Shown here: positions 10,001-18,215 of the stretch, piece by piece | Numbering within the stretch: position 1 is the first letter of the stretch | Layout: every line of letters begins with the position of its first letter | The notes under the pieces: generated by a model | The model's database searches: none | What the model was told of the DNA's origin: nothing | The model's input: only the letters and a program-made list of their open reading frames with translations | Made by a program: the position numbers and the translations under genes | Assembly (NCBI GenBank): GCA_047636995.1 | Contig: JBLIGQ010000006.1 | Span: forward strand, 1-64,000 | Length of the DNA: 64,000 nucleotides | Reading direction: 5' to 3' | Source: JAQWQB01 sp047636995 | GTDB lineage: Bacteria; Bacteroidota; Bacteroidia; Flavobacteriales_D; Sanyastnellaceae

Positions 10001-11198
10001 CAATTCCAATGCCCTCATACGGAATACCTAACTCTGCTTGTGCCTGTTGAAAATCTTCACTGAGCGGATTATCAAGACCATCTGAATCTTGGTAAGGTCC
10101 TTCGAAAAAGTCTACCCCCATTGCCGGCGGATTCGCCCCATAACCAGGAGAAATCCCTGTTGGATCATCGAAAGCATCTCCGTTGTAGGCATATCCTAAT
10201 CCTCTCTGTACATCACAGCCAACGAAATCATCTGGAAACCCACCTACATCACAGTCAATCCAAGTACCAAAGTACGTTTCTGTGAGTGTTTGTGTCCCTT
10301 GGTTGATCAACACAAAGTTGTAAAACGTCATGTTATTTATTTCGTCATTGGTAGAGAAAGCGAACGCCTGTGCTCTAATTTCCATACCAATTGGTTCCCC
10401 TTGGGACTCTGAGTGAATGTTTCCTTTATCATTCCCAATCCAAAAGAGTGTTTGATCTCCAAATAGGGGAACAATGTCTTCCCTTCGTCTTTCAGCACAG
10501 TTGATTTCTTGAATAAAATCATACCAAGGGTAATCACCTTGATCTGGCTCATAGTTGCCGTTCTCATTGTAATCTTTGAAGGGGGCTAGGTAAAAATCTT
10601 GTCCAAGCCCAACGTTCCCATGTGCCGGATAATTCTGGAAATAAGAAGGGATAGAATAGGTATCGAGTCCTTGGGCGGCCAGATCACAGGTAGGATCATC
10701 GATGCAATCAAAGTACTGTCTGTGGCGCACTGCGTCAGAGCGGAGCGACATATAAAACTGGTCATATTCATCGCACACTGCCTCATCAACTTCAGCAGAA
10801 CCGTCTGTAGTAAGCGGCCCCGTCCAGAAATCGCTCCCACTGGTTCCATAGCGCATTGCTGCAATTTTCAACTGGAGATCTGGTGACAGTCCACCCATCC
10901 ATATTGCTCCACCATACATCACGGAAACGCCTTCGCCTTTAGGCACCTCATACGAGCCCCTAGAAAGAGAGCGGTCATGCCAAAGAGCACCATTTGTTGT
11001 GATGAGCGCGCGTACATTGTTCCACTCCAAATCACGCAAAGCGGTAGCCGGTGCACAAGCAGCAGCTCTCACATCACCTTCTTGGTCAGCGTTATTTTGC
11101 GCTTGCCAGATAGCAATCATCTCTTCTTTGTTTTGGGCAGAGGCGTCTAAAACCAGTGTGCATGCGAGCACAAGGCAAAACAGGATTAGGATTCTCAT
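7020..11198 (-). CDS. Giant secreted protein with FlgD-like/T9SS C-terminal domain
   Basis: 1392 residues with a signal peptide (MRILILFCLVLACTLVLDASA). Residues about 40-540 are homologous to the N-terminal module of the 627-residue protein just downstream; the remainder is mostly beta-rich sequence with Asp/Asn-rich loops (NENGNYEPDQGDY, DSDGLDN) typical of surface proteins. The last 100 residues hold VVPNPYYAFSQYESG, IRIYNIQGLLVRSF and NVPIAGGVYIIHI, a FlgD-Ig/T9SS-type sorting domain. The tail runs on for a few residues after the usual last strand (GVMRPIDLENF). The protein is probably exported through the T9SS encoded in part by sprA in this window. Function unknown. It is upstream of its paralog on the same strand with 117 bases between. 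Confidence 0.8.
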   Translation of the reverse strand: MRILILFCLVLACTLVLDASAQNKEEMIAIWQAQNNADQEGDVRAAACAPATALRDLEWNNVRALITTNGALWHDRSLSRGSYEVPKGEGVSVMYGGAIWMGGLSPDLQLKIAAMRYGTSGSDFWTGPLTTDGSAEVDEAVCDEYDQFYMSLRSDAVRHRQYFDCIDDPTCDLAAQGLDTYSIPSYFQNYPAHGNVGLGQDFYLAPFKDYNENGNYEPDQGDYPWYDFIQEINCAERRREDIVPLFGDQTLFWIGNDKGNIHSESQGEPIGMEIRAQAFAFSTNDEINNMTFYNFVLINQGTQTLTETYFGTWIDCDVGGFPDDFVGCDVQRGLGYAYNGDAFDDPTGISPGYGANPPAMGVDFFEGPYQDSDGLDNPLSEDFQQAQAELGIPYEGIGIGYGDDIVDNERFGMRKFLYHNFGGGINGLPELPLEHYNYLKGFWKNGQRMVYGGDALNVNTGADLNRPADYMFPGDTDPLNWGTEGVGTEPWTEQSADNPSGDRLFMQSAGPFTLLPGDYNNITVGVLYARASGGDPFASVELLRIADDKAQALFDNCFEIVSGPDAPDVTIQETENELILYLSNENGLSNNFNEEYIKVDPAIPTLTSAGEDLTDEDRSYKFQGYLVYQVVNGTISPTELSDIDKARLIHTVDKEDEIDLVINYEFNADMALSVPLLMAEGPNEGIQHSFRITDDEFATGDSKLINHKAYYFMILAYGYNDYEPFNPNSGIGQDEQFKASRSGAGGTSIRVYSGIPHDPSPELGGTITQAAYGDGIELTRIEGRGNGRNDLDLTAASELEVLNNTFAQTLTYKAGKGPVDIKVVDPLNVPSAEFDLRLGIQDEKLDTADWVLRNLTMLEDSDPNNNLQAVYTSKKSIDVLNEDLLLQWGLSITWNQYLYSKNDSYTEPVSATIEFDDPSNPWFSGIPDAEGFTPLNWIRSGTQDSDDEIEEEVIFDDLEPGDPFDEDELYESLLGGTWAPYQLVSYTGTYVNSVTLEDEIGPTVAPTIEGLEGELGFNAKIKHINNVDVVLTSDRSKWTRCGVLEMQPLEALVQDDLDTDFSDFDGTPKMILRRHASVDKLGRTVNDGADPAEATLNGLQPTGMSWFPGYAIDIGTGERLNLAFGEDSWLSADNGTDMIFNPSDRVFSNIGGTVYAGGQHWIYVFRNSRSLESNNGRMPAYDMGQHMYDFLEADFSVQNQQNGVFRSCTWVGSSLVNQGYQMSSVEDGLIPNDVRIRLRVSKEYEKYSPVSADLEDNTLAENSWNPYYTFSTKNVATLTSNASALNDGLEEINVVPNPYYAFSQYESGKLDNRVKITNLPDLCTIRIYNIQGLLVRSFEKADPITSLDWDLKNERNVPIAGGVYIIHIEVPGAGERILKWFGVMRPIDLENF

Positions 11199-11310
11199 GA
11201 CTTAGGTCTTTCGCCTCGCAAAATAGGTCTGGATGTGGCGCATTCCAAATTTCTATCAATCAAAACGTTACATTGTTTTCAATTGAAAGCGCATTGCTGG
11301 GCTAGCGGTA

Positions 11311-14300
11311 CTATTTCACCTCTATCACATTTAAGGTGTCAGTATAGAGCAAAAAGCCTTTGACAGGCTGCGTATGCTCCATAGCGAGCAAGTTCATGTA
11401 GTTTTTAACTTGCTGCAGGTGTTTCTTTTCTTCTTTCCCTGTCTTGTAATCAAGCACCACCACTTCGTCTTCAGACATCATAACCCGATCTGTTTGGTAG
11501 GTGCGAAACCTCTTTTTAACTTGCTGAACGTCCCCATCAATTTGCGCCTCGAAATCAAAGGTTGGTTGTTGATCTTCAGAGGGCGCATCAGAGGTCACGT
11601 CAATGATCCCTCTTTCTGTATAAATTTTCATTTCACCAGAAAACCATTTTTCGGTAGTTTTCATGTCAAGCACACCTTCAACCGTCAGGAGAATGCGTTG
11701 CCATTCAGATTTTGAAACTCGTTGCCAAGGCCAAGGCATGCGTTTGAAACGGTCAAAGTCTGACTTAACACGAATACCTTCTAGCAAACGGTGCACTTCA
11801 TCACCCATGCCTCTAGCGGTGAGCTGGTCATCTTCAAGCGGGTAGATTGGGAGCTCAACCCCAACTTGCAGGCGTTCTTCATTGCTCGCAATATGGAGGT
11901 GTTGGATTTCGATGCCAATTTCTTCTGAATGCTTCTTTTCTTTTTTCTGATGCACGGGCGCTCCAATCTCGATGCGTTGAGTGTAAGGGTTGCCTTCTGA
12001 TTGCTTCAGCAACTGATTTTTCAACTCGACGTTAAAGTTCACTTCTCCTTTCGCATTTTCGGCTACTTCAAGAAGAATGTGGAGGTGATTTTCAGCACGG
12101 GTAAGGGCAACATAAGTCACGTTCATGTCGTCTAGAAAAGACTGCTCCATCTCTGCCATGTATTGGCCATGCGCCCATGAATCTTTTAGTCCGCTTAAGG
12201 GAACAATGGCTGATGGAAGTCTGAAAATAGCTTCATCTAACACCACGGGAAACAAGCGTTGTCCTTGGTTCCCTTTTGAGTCAGACTGGACAGAAATCAC
12301 CACAGGGAATTCTAGTCCTTTTGACTTGTGCACCGTCATCACACGCACACCTTCAATGGTATCTGGCACTTTTATACTGCGTCTTTGTCCGTGGGTTTCC
12401 CAAAACTCCAAGAAACCGGCAAACCCTAAACTTTCTTGTGATTGATGTTCGAGTGCCATTTGGAGCAAGGCTTCGGCGTAAGCCACATAAGTTGAAGAAA
12501 GGCCCAGCACTTGGCAGACCAAATTCATGAACTCAAAAATGGTGAGTTCCATGAGTTGCTCTACCTTGAGTGCGGGCAGTTGATCAGCCAGAAACTGGTT
12601 CAGATTAAAGGAGCTACGGTCCCATTTTTCTTTTGGAAGGGTGATGTACTTTTCAAATACCTTGTGCGGCTCAAGCTCAGGACGAATAGCGCATAAACAC
12701 TGAACAAACTCAACAGCTGCGCCTTCATTGCTTTCATTGGAAAGTGCCTTCATCAGTGCCATTACAGCGCGAGGGGCAGCGTGCGAACCAAGGGACAAAC
12801 TTTCATCAGTAATGGTCTGAATGTTCGCGTCAAGTAAGGCTTGTGCAATTGAACTTCCGTCAGCTCTTTTCCGTACCAAGATGGCTACATCTTTATACCT
12901 GTAACCGTGTTCTTTTTGTAATTTAACGAGTTCAACGATGCGTTCATTTCTATCAGGCTCTAATTCAGCTTTCGTCCTGTGCGCGTAAGCTTCTATGGTA
13001 ACCCAGCCGCCATCAACACCTTTCGGATTCTGAGCTTGCTCAGCATAAATACTTGTTTGGTAGCTTGGAAGCAGTTTAGCCAAGTGATTAAATAGCTGGT
13101 TATTAAAATTCACTACTTCAACAGCAGAGCGCCAGTTGTCTGGCAAGACCTCTCCTAAATAATTTCTTTTAAGGGCATTTTCACGCTCATAGAAGACTTC
13201 TTCCTGAAGCGATTGGGGCTCTAGGTTTTCAGGGCGAATGAGCTCAGGAAGTTGCTGCAACTGGCGAACATCTCCATTTCGCCAGCGGTAAATGGCTTGC
13301 TTTCCATCTCCCACAACCAAGTTGAAATTCCCTTTAGCCAGTGCATTTTCAACCAAGGGAAGAAAGTTCTGCCATTGCACTACTGAAGTATCCTGAAACT
13401 CATCAATCAAAAAGTGGTGGTAGCGTTCACCCAGACGCTCATAGATGAACGGTGCCGGATTCTCTTGCACAATGGATTGAATTTTCTGGTTCAAATCAGA
13501 AAAGGTGAAGGCATTGCTTTGGAGCTGGATGTTCCCTACTACATCATTCAATTGTTTCAATACAGCCAATTGAAGCAGGTGATCTGCCAATGTTTTTTTG
13601 AGCTGGATGATTCCACCTGACTCCCCCTCAGAAAAAGCTAAAATAGTTTCAAAGTAGCCAACCAATTGAGGCGTTATGGCAGCCACAGCGCTCTTGATCT
13701 GTTCCTCTTCTTTTTTTGCACACATCTCCTTGTCACCCGCGAATTGCCCGCGAATTGTAGTTGAAGGTTCTTTGAAATTGCTCTTGGCTATGGCGCTGAA
13801 AAACTTGGGAATATAATTTCCTGAAAAGGCGCTTTCAAGTTGGTTAGTTGTGAGAAGTTCACTTGCCTTTTGCGCTGCAGAAATGGCCAACTTCTTGGCG
13901 GCATAGTATTCTTTCAGGTAAGCATGGTGCAGCTCAATGAATACTTTTGTTTCTACATTGGTTAAGGCGCTCACAATGGGTTTCACATCCTCTTTGAAGA
14001 GTAGTTTGCCAAATTTCACTAGATCATCGCGTACTTTCCAAGAGGCCTCGCTTTCCACTTTATGCTCTACAAACGTTTCCAGCAACATGGTTAATTGCTC
14101 GTTGTTTCCTACCTCAGAAAGTAGCTCATCAACCCCATTTTCTATAATTTGGGTATCATCTAGCTCAATGCGGTAATCGCCATCAAATTGCAAATCGAAG
14201 GCAAAACTCTTAACCAATCTATTGACGAATTTATCAATAGTCATAATGGCAATCTGCCCGTAATTCGTCATCATCCTAAGGTAAATTTCCCTAGATTTCT

Positions 14301-14574
14301 TGCGAAGAACATCTTCCGTAACGCTGAGCTCCTTGGTGAGCTCTTTAACCATTGAATCACCCCCATTTGCGATGGACTTCATGGTGTCAATGACTCTTTC
14401 CTTCATTTCATCAGCCGCCTTGTTGGTAAAGGTGATGGCAAGAATGTGCTTAAAATAGCTTGCGTCTTCGTTTAGCAGGCACGCGCTTAAGTAGTGACGC
14501 ACTAAGGCGTAGGTTTTCCCAGATCCTGCTGAGGCCCGTAAAACTTTAAATTTAGAAGAAGGAACTTTTGCCAT
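11311..14574 (-). CDS. UvrD/RecB-family helicase-nuclease (AddA-like)
   Basis: 1087 residues of a superfamily 1A DNA helicase fused to a RecB-type nuclease, the layout of AddA/RecB used in double-strand break resection and recombination. Walker A is ASAGSGKT (residues 14-21), Walker B is FLIDEFQDTS, helicase motif IV/V regions include VRVMTVHKSKGLEFP, and a UvrD motif VI-like VTYVALTRAENHLH is present. The C-terminal nuclease motif VVVLDYKTGKEEKKHLQQ contains the D...K pair of the PD-(D/E)XK site. Bacteroidota often place the partner AddB-like nuclease next door; none is adjacent here. It is transcribed alone, divergent from the MbnP operon. Confidence 0.9.
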   Translation of the reverse strand: MAKVPSSKFKVLRASAGSGKTYALVRHYLSACLLNEDASYFKHILAITFTNKAADEMKERVIDTMKSIANGGDSMVKELTKELSVTEDVLRKKSREIYLRMMTNYGQIAIMTIDKFVNRLVKSFAFDLQFDGDYRIELDDTQIIENGVDELLSEVGNNEQLTMLLETFVEHKVESEASWKVRDDLVKFGKLLFKEDVKPIVSALTNVETKVFIELHHAYLKEYYAAKKLAISAAQKASELLTTNQLESAFSGNYIPKFFSAIAKSNFKEPSTTIRGQFAGDKEMCAKKEEEQIKSAVAAITPQLVGYFETILAFSEGESGGIIQLKKTLADHLLQLAVLKQLNDVVGNIQLQSNAFTFSDLNQKIQSIVQENPAPFIYERLGERYHHFLIDEFQDTSVVQWQNFLPLVENALAKGNFNLVVGDGKQAIYRWRNGDVRQLQQLPELIRPENLEPQSLQEEVFYERENALKRNYLGEVLPDNWRSAVEVVNFNNQLFNHLAKLLPSYQTSIYAEQAQNPKGVDGGWVTIEAYAHRTKAELEPDRNERIVELVKLQKEHGYRYKDVAILVRKRADGSSIAQALLDANIQTITDESLSLGSHAAPRAVMALMKALSNESNEGAAVEFVQCLCAIRPELEPHKVFEKYITLPKEKWDRSSFNLNQFLADQLPALKVEQLMELTIFEFMNLVCQVLGLSSTYVAYAEALLQMALEHQSQESLGFAGFLEFWETHGQRRSIKVPDTIEGVRVMTVHKSKGLEFPVVISVQSDSKGNQGQRLFPVVLDEAIFRLPSAIVPLSGLKDSWAHGQYMAEMEQSFLDDMNVTYVALTRAENHLHILLEVAENAKGEVNFNVELKNQLLKQSEGNPYTQRIEIGAPVHQKKEKKHSEEIGIEIQHLHIASNEERLQVGVELPIYPLEDDQLTARGMGDEVHRLLEGIRVKSDFDRFKRMPWPWQRVSKSEWQRILLTVEGVLDMKTTEKWFSGEMKIYTERGIIDVTSDAPSEDQQPTFDFEAQIDGDVQQVKKRFRTYQTDRVMMSEDEVVVLDYKTGKEEKKHLQQVKNYMNLLAMEHTQPVKGFLLYTDTLNVIEVK

Positions 14575-14655
14575 AGCTCAAAGTTGCGCTTAAAATTAAA
14601 ACGAAGCTATGCAATGCTGCATGAATTATCCCCCTTGAATGGTCGGGTTGTTACC

Positions 14656-14684
14656 TTGATGCTTGTATTAGTGTCATATCTTTG
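14656..14684 (+). promoter_or_regulatory. Promoter of the mbnP-like operon
   Basis: TTG at 14656-14658 and the exact -7 box TATCTTTG at 14677-14684 are separated by 18 bases, matching the Bacteroidota TTG/TAnnTTTG promoter. The ATG follows 16 bases later. Confidence 0.65.
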
Positions 14685-14700
14685 AAAAAAACATCTGACC

Positions 14701-15444
14701 ATGAAATTCGTTCGCCTATTTTTCACCGTAGCCCTCGTATCCATAGCCTTTTTAGGTTGTAAAGAATCCGAAGTGACTGAGGGTTATTTAAGGCTCAACA
14801 CCACTGCTAATTGGGCCGGAACACCTTTGGTTATTGGAGACATTTACACAGATATAATGAACAGACCTATTTTGGTTGAACAGTTCAGGACCTACATTTC
14901 GAATGTTTCTGTTATGGATTCAGAAGGCATTGAACACCCATTGAAAGGGGTTGAGCAACTCAATTTCAATGCGCCATGGTCCTCTGACTTCTGGCTTCCA
15001 GCGGGGAACTACACACAGCTTAAATTCGCTATTGGTGTGCCTGCATCATTGAATACAGATGTGGACCCAGCGAGTTATCCGAATGACAATCCTCTGAGCA
15101 TTTTTGGCGCTGAAGGCATGTTTTGGACCTGGGCTTCTGGGTACATCTTCACGAAGTTCGAAGGGAAAACAGCCTTTGATGGTGATGCAACAAGCATGAC
15201 AGATTCTTATGCCTTTCATGTTGGGACTGATCAATTCTACCAAGAGCACATTTTCGCCATTGATTTTGAAATTAGCGAAGAGCGCGAAGAGTTAACCATT
15301 GAGTTTGATGCTGATCAGTTCTTGTTCAATTCAGATGACACCATTAACTTGGCTGAAGACAATCTAACGCACACCATGGACAACATGCCTCTGGCAATGC
15401 GCTTCATGGAGCTCTACAATTCAGCCATTCGTGTAAAGAAGTAA
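14701..15444 (+). CDS. MbnP-like lipoprotein
   Basis: 247 residues. The signal peptide ends in a lipobox (AFLGC, Cys about residue 20), so this is a lipoprotein. The body matches the MbnP family: RTYISNVSV, LNFNAPWSSDFWLPAGNYTQLKFAIG split by family-typical spacing, VPASLN, and MFWTWASGYIFTKFEG near the middle. MbnP proteins are periplasmic or surface copper-related proteins in which a tryptophan can be oxidised to kynurenine by the partner di-haem enzyme MbnH. Here the next two genes encode such di-haem enzymes, which supports the assignment. Several tryptophans are present; which one, if any, is modified cannot be told from sequence. Confidence 0.8.
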   Translation: MKFVRLFFTVALVSIAFLGCKESEVTEGYLRLNTTANWAGTPLVIGDIYTDIMNRPILVEQFRTYISNVSVMDSEGIEHPLKGVEQLNFNAPWSSDFWLPAGNYTQLKFAIGVPASLNTDVDPASYPNDNPLSIFGAEGMFWTWASGYIFTKFEGKTAFDGDATSMTDSYAFHVGTDQFYQEHIFAIDFEISEEREELTIEFDADQFLFNSDDTINLAEDNLTHTMDNMPLAMRFMELYNSAIRVKK

Positions 15445-15450
15445 GTTCCT

Positions 15451-16473
15451 ATGGGTCGATTTAGGTTATTCTGCGCATTTCTACTGGCACTTTCGTGCAA
15501 GTCAGATTTGGTCATAGAACCGCCTGCAACAATGGACCTTGAACCTTACATTCTTAATCTCCCACCCAGATTTCCTGCACCGTCAATTCCTGCTGACAAC
15601 GCACTTACCATTGCCCGCGTTGAGTTGGGCAAGTTGTTGTTTCATGACACCCGTTTTTCTAGAGACAACACCGTTAGTTGTGCCAGTTGCCATCTGCAAT
15701 CAGCGGGATTTGCTGACAATGAAACGATTAGCATCGGCATAGAGGGTAGGCTCGGTTTTCGAAATGCAACTTCCCTTGCCAATGTAGCCTATCAAACTGC
15801 CTTGTTTATGGATGGAGGTGTTCCTAGCTTAGAAGTCCAAGTTCTAGCACCGCTTGATGACGAGACCGAAATGGACAAAAGCATCATAGTGCTAGCTGAA
15901 GAGTTGAAAGCAGATGTTAATCTGAACGCCAAGAGCCTTCGGGCTTACGGAAGAGAGATGGACCCTTATGTTATCACACGTGCGATAGCCGCTTTCGAGC
16001 GAACGCTCATCTCAGGAAACAGTCCGTATGACCAGTTTTTGAATGGTGATGCCTCAGCCCTTTCGCCCCAGCAGCAAAATGGAATGAACATTTTCTTCAG
16101 TACAGAAGCGAACTGCAGCGGATGCCATTCAGGACAAGATTTGAGCGACCGAACTTTTAGAAACATTGGTTTGTACGTTCATTACGAAGACAAAGGCCGA
16201 GAGCGTGTGACGGCGAACCCCGAAGACAATGGTAAATTCAAAGTTCCTACGCTCAGAAACATTGCAGTAACTGGGCCCTACATGCATGATGGATCTTTGC
16301 AAAGCCTAGAAGAAGTGATTGATCATTTTTCAGTTGGCGGGGTCAATCATCCGCTTCAAGACCCTTTGGTAACTGAATTGAACTTGACAGCTGAACAAAA
16401 AGCCGATTTGCTTGCTTTTTTAGAGAGTCTCACAGACCGTACATTCTTAGAAAACTCTGCTTTTGCGCCTTGA
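15451..16473 (+). CDS. Di-haem cytochrome c peroxidase/MauG-MbnH family lipoprotein (first copy)
   Basis: 340 residues with a short hydrophobic signal and lipobox (LALSC). Two c-type haem sites are present: CASCH at residues 77-81 and CSGCH at 222-226. A conserved MHDGS with Met 278 near the C-terminus is at the place where this superfamily carries an axial ligand or its substitute. The order of motifs (FSRDNTVSCASCH, GFRNATSLANVAY, KFKVPTLRNIAVTGPYMHDG) is typical of bacterial cytochrome c peroxidases and MauG-like enzymes. It begins six bases after the mbnP-like stop, as in MbnP-MbnH pairs, so oxidation of the MbnP partner is the best guess; peroxide detoxification is the alternative. Confidence 0.85.
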   Translation: MGRFRLFCAFLLALSCKSDLVIEPPATMDLEPYILNLPPRFPAPSIPADNALTIARVELGKLLFHDTRFSRDNTVSCASCHLQSAGFADNETISIGIEGRLGFRNATSLANVAYQTALFMDGGVPSLEVQVLAPLDDETEMDKSIIVLAEELKADVNLNAKSLRAYGREMDPYVITRAIAAFERTLISGNSPYDQFLNGDASALSPQQQNGMNIFFSTEANCSGCHSGQDLSDRTFRNIGLYVHYEDKGRERVTANPEDNGKFKVPTLRNIAVTGPYMHDGSLQSLEEVIDHFSVGGVNHPLQDPLVTELNLTAEQKADLLAFLESLTDRTFLENSAFAP

Positions 16474-16492
16474 CGTAATCGCCGTATATTTG
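16462..16492 (+). promoter_or_regulatory. Promoter-like element before the second di-haem gene
   Basis: TTTG at 16462-16465 and TATATTTG at 16485-16492 are 19 bases apart, an exact Bacteroidota -33/-7 pair. It overlaps the end of the preceding gene and ends only five bases before the ATG at 16498, which predicts an almost leaderless transcript. Confidence 0.6.
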
Positions 16493-16497
16493 AAAAA

Positions 16498-17604
16498 ATG
16501 ATTCTGCATAGAATAGTCGTTCCCAGTATTGTTCTCCTCCTTCTGTTAATTGGGGCGAATGGCTGCGTGCATAAAATAGAAGAGAATATTGACCTAAGCC
16601 CCACTGCGACGCCTTATACGATTGATATTCCGCCCTTTTTTCCTCCAATGGATATTCCTGCTGACAACCCAATGACGTTTGAAGGAATTGAATTGGGTCG
16701 CTTTCTGTTTTGGGAAAAAAAGCTTTCACTTGACAATTCAATTTCATGTGGAAGTTGCCATCTTCCGTCGGCCTCTTTTTCTGATCCTGAGCAGTTTTCA
16801 ACTGGAGTAACTGGTGAGCAGGGTAATAGGCAATCCATGGCGTTGGTGAACATTGGTTGGGCGCGTGACTATTTTTGGGACGGAAGAGCCGTGACCATCG
16901 AAGAACAAATTCATGAGCCCATTCCGAACCCGATTGAAATGAACCAACCTTGGGAAGATGCGCTTGAAAAGCTGAGCTTAACAGATGTTTATCCTCCGAT
17001 GTTTGAAGAAGCCTTCGGAACACCTGTAGTGACTGAGTTGCGCGCACGAAAAGCAATGGCTCAATTCTTACGCATCCTGATTTCAGCCGATTCCAATTTC
17101 GACCGTTGGAGAAGAGGTGAATACACGCTTTCTGAAAGTGAATTTAGAGGGTATGAATTGTTTCTGAAAGAGGGAGGAGATCCAGAACTTATAATTGGAG
17201 GTGAATCTGGAGCTGATTGTTTTCATTGCCACGTAGAAGCAGGCATGCAATTTTCAGACTATTTGCCACACAACAACGGATTAGACTCTGTCTTCGCTGA
17301 CCTTGGTTATGGCGGAATCACAGGAAATCCACTCGAAAATGGGAAATTCAAAACGCCGAGTTTAAGGAACATTGAATTTTCTGCGCCCTTCATGCATGAT
17401 GGTCGGTTTAGCACTTTGGATGAAGTAATTGATCATTATGACAGCGGAGGTTTGCCTTCAACAACTGTTGACCCATTCATGAAGTACCAAGATGGCGGAT
17501 TAATGCTTTCGCCACAGAGCAAAGAAGACCTTATCAATTTTTTATTGACCTTATCTGACGAAGGGTTTATGACCAACCCTGATTTCCAAGATCCACATGA
17601 ATGA
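16498..17604 (+). CDS. Di-haem cytochrome c peroxidase/MauG-MbnH family lipoprotein (second copy)
   Basis: 368 residues, paralogous to the preceding gene. It has a lipobox signal (GANGC), haem-binding CGSCH at residues 84-88 and CFHCH at 241-245, and MHDGR with Met 299. The segment between the second haem site and the MHDG motif is longer than in copy one and holds an insertion (GGDPELIIGGESGADCFHCH). The gene may be read with the operon or from its own promoter, since a strong promoter match directly abuts the ATG. The start is secure because it opens the lipoprotein signal. A separate substrate from copy one is plausible but unproven. Confidence 0.85.
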   Translation: MILHRIVVPSIVLLLLLIGANGCVHKIEENIDLSPTATPYTIDIPPFFPPMDIPADNPMTFEGIELGRFLFWEKKLSLDNSISCGSCHLPSASFSDPEQFSTGVTGEQGNRQSMALVNIGWARDYFWDGRAVTIEEQIHEPIPNPIEMNQPWEDALEKLSLTDVYPPMFEEAFGTPVVTELRARKAMAQFLRILISADSNFDRWRRGEYTLSESEFRGYELFLKEGGDPELIIGGESGADCFHCHVEAGMQFSDYLPHNNGLDSVFADLGYGGITGNPLENGKFKTPSLRNIEFSAPFMHDGRFSTLDEVIDHYDSGGLPSTTVDPFMKYQDGGLMLSPQSKEDLINFLLTLSDEGFMTNPDFQDPHE

Positions 17605-18097
17605 TTCCTTACGTTCAAACCTTGAGCGGGGCGAACTAAATTCGAAAGCCAATAGAAAATTTCTATTGAATCTGAAAAAGATGAATGAGAAAAAGCTCGA
17701 TGCGCTTTTTCACAAGGAGCATGATGATGCTTTTGACCAGATAGATTGCCTCGATTGTGCCAATTGTTGCAAAACAACGAGTCCTATCTTCAGAGATCGA
17801 GACATTGATCGCTTGGCGAAACACCTTCGCATCAAGTCATCACAATTGGTTGAACAGCACCTGCATCAAGATTCTGACGGCGACTATGTTCTAAACTCAA
17901 CTCCCTGCACCTTCCTCAATGAAGACAACACTTGCAGCGTATATAACTTCCGTCCGAATGCCTGTAAAGAGTATCCACATACTAATCGAAAAAAGATCAG
18001 CCAAGTCTTAGAATTGACACATAAGAACACGTTGATTTGTCCTGCTGTTGAACAGATTGTTGAGAAAATAAAATTGGGACTCCACTACGAACGCTAA
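17597..18097 (+). CDS. YkgJ-family cysteine-cluster protein
   Basis: 166 residues, cytoplasmic (no signal). The cysteine pattern CLDCANCC (about residues 50-57) followed by PCTFLNEDNTCSVYNFRPNACKEYP is the signature of the YkgJ/UPF0153 family, thought to chelate zinc or an iron-sulfur cluster. Function is not established. The start overlaps the end of the second di-haem gene by eight bases, indicating translational coupling; a role in metal or haem-enzyme maturation would fit but is only inference. An alternative in-frame ATG is at 17681. Confidence 0.8.
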   Translation: MNDSLRSNLERGELNSKANRKFLLNLKKMNEKKLDALFHKEHDDAFDQIDCLDCANCCKTTSPIFRDRDIDRLAKHLRIKSSQLVEQHLHQDSDGDYVLNSTPCTFLNEDNTCSVYNFRPNACKEYPHTNRKKISQVLELTHKNTLICPAVEQIVEKIKLGLHYER

Positions 18098-18215
18098 GCA
18101 TTTCGCATTTTTGATATACCTACAAGTGCATTGCATTGGCAGTGTATTTGAGCAAATTGGTCGAAAACCCTATTTAATGCGTATCCAATCTGTGAGAAGT
18201 CACGTATACCCAAGC

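Noticed and set aside
16430..17056. 208-codon minus-strand frame across the second di-haem gene
   Set aside because: Antisense to a clear CxxCH protein; composition reflects the complement of that gene.
18111..18215. Longer N-terminus of the adhesin from TTG 18111
   Set aside because: It would place 35 residues before a well-formed signal peptide, blocking export.
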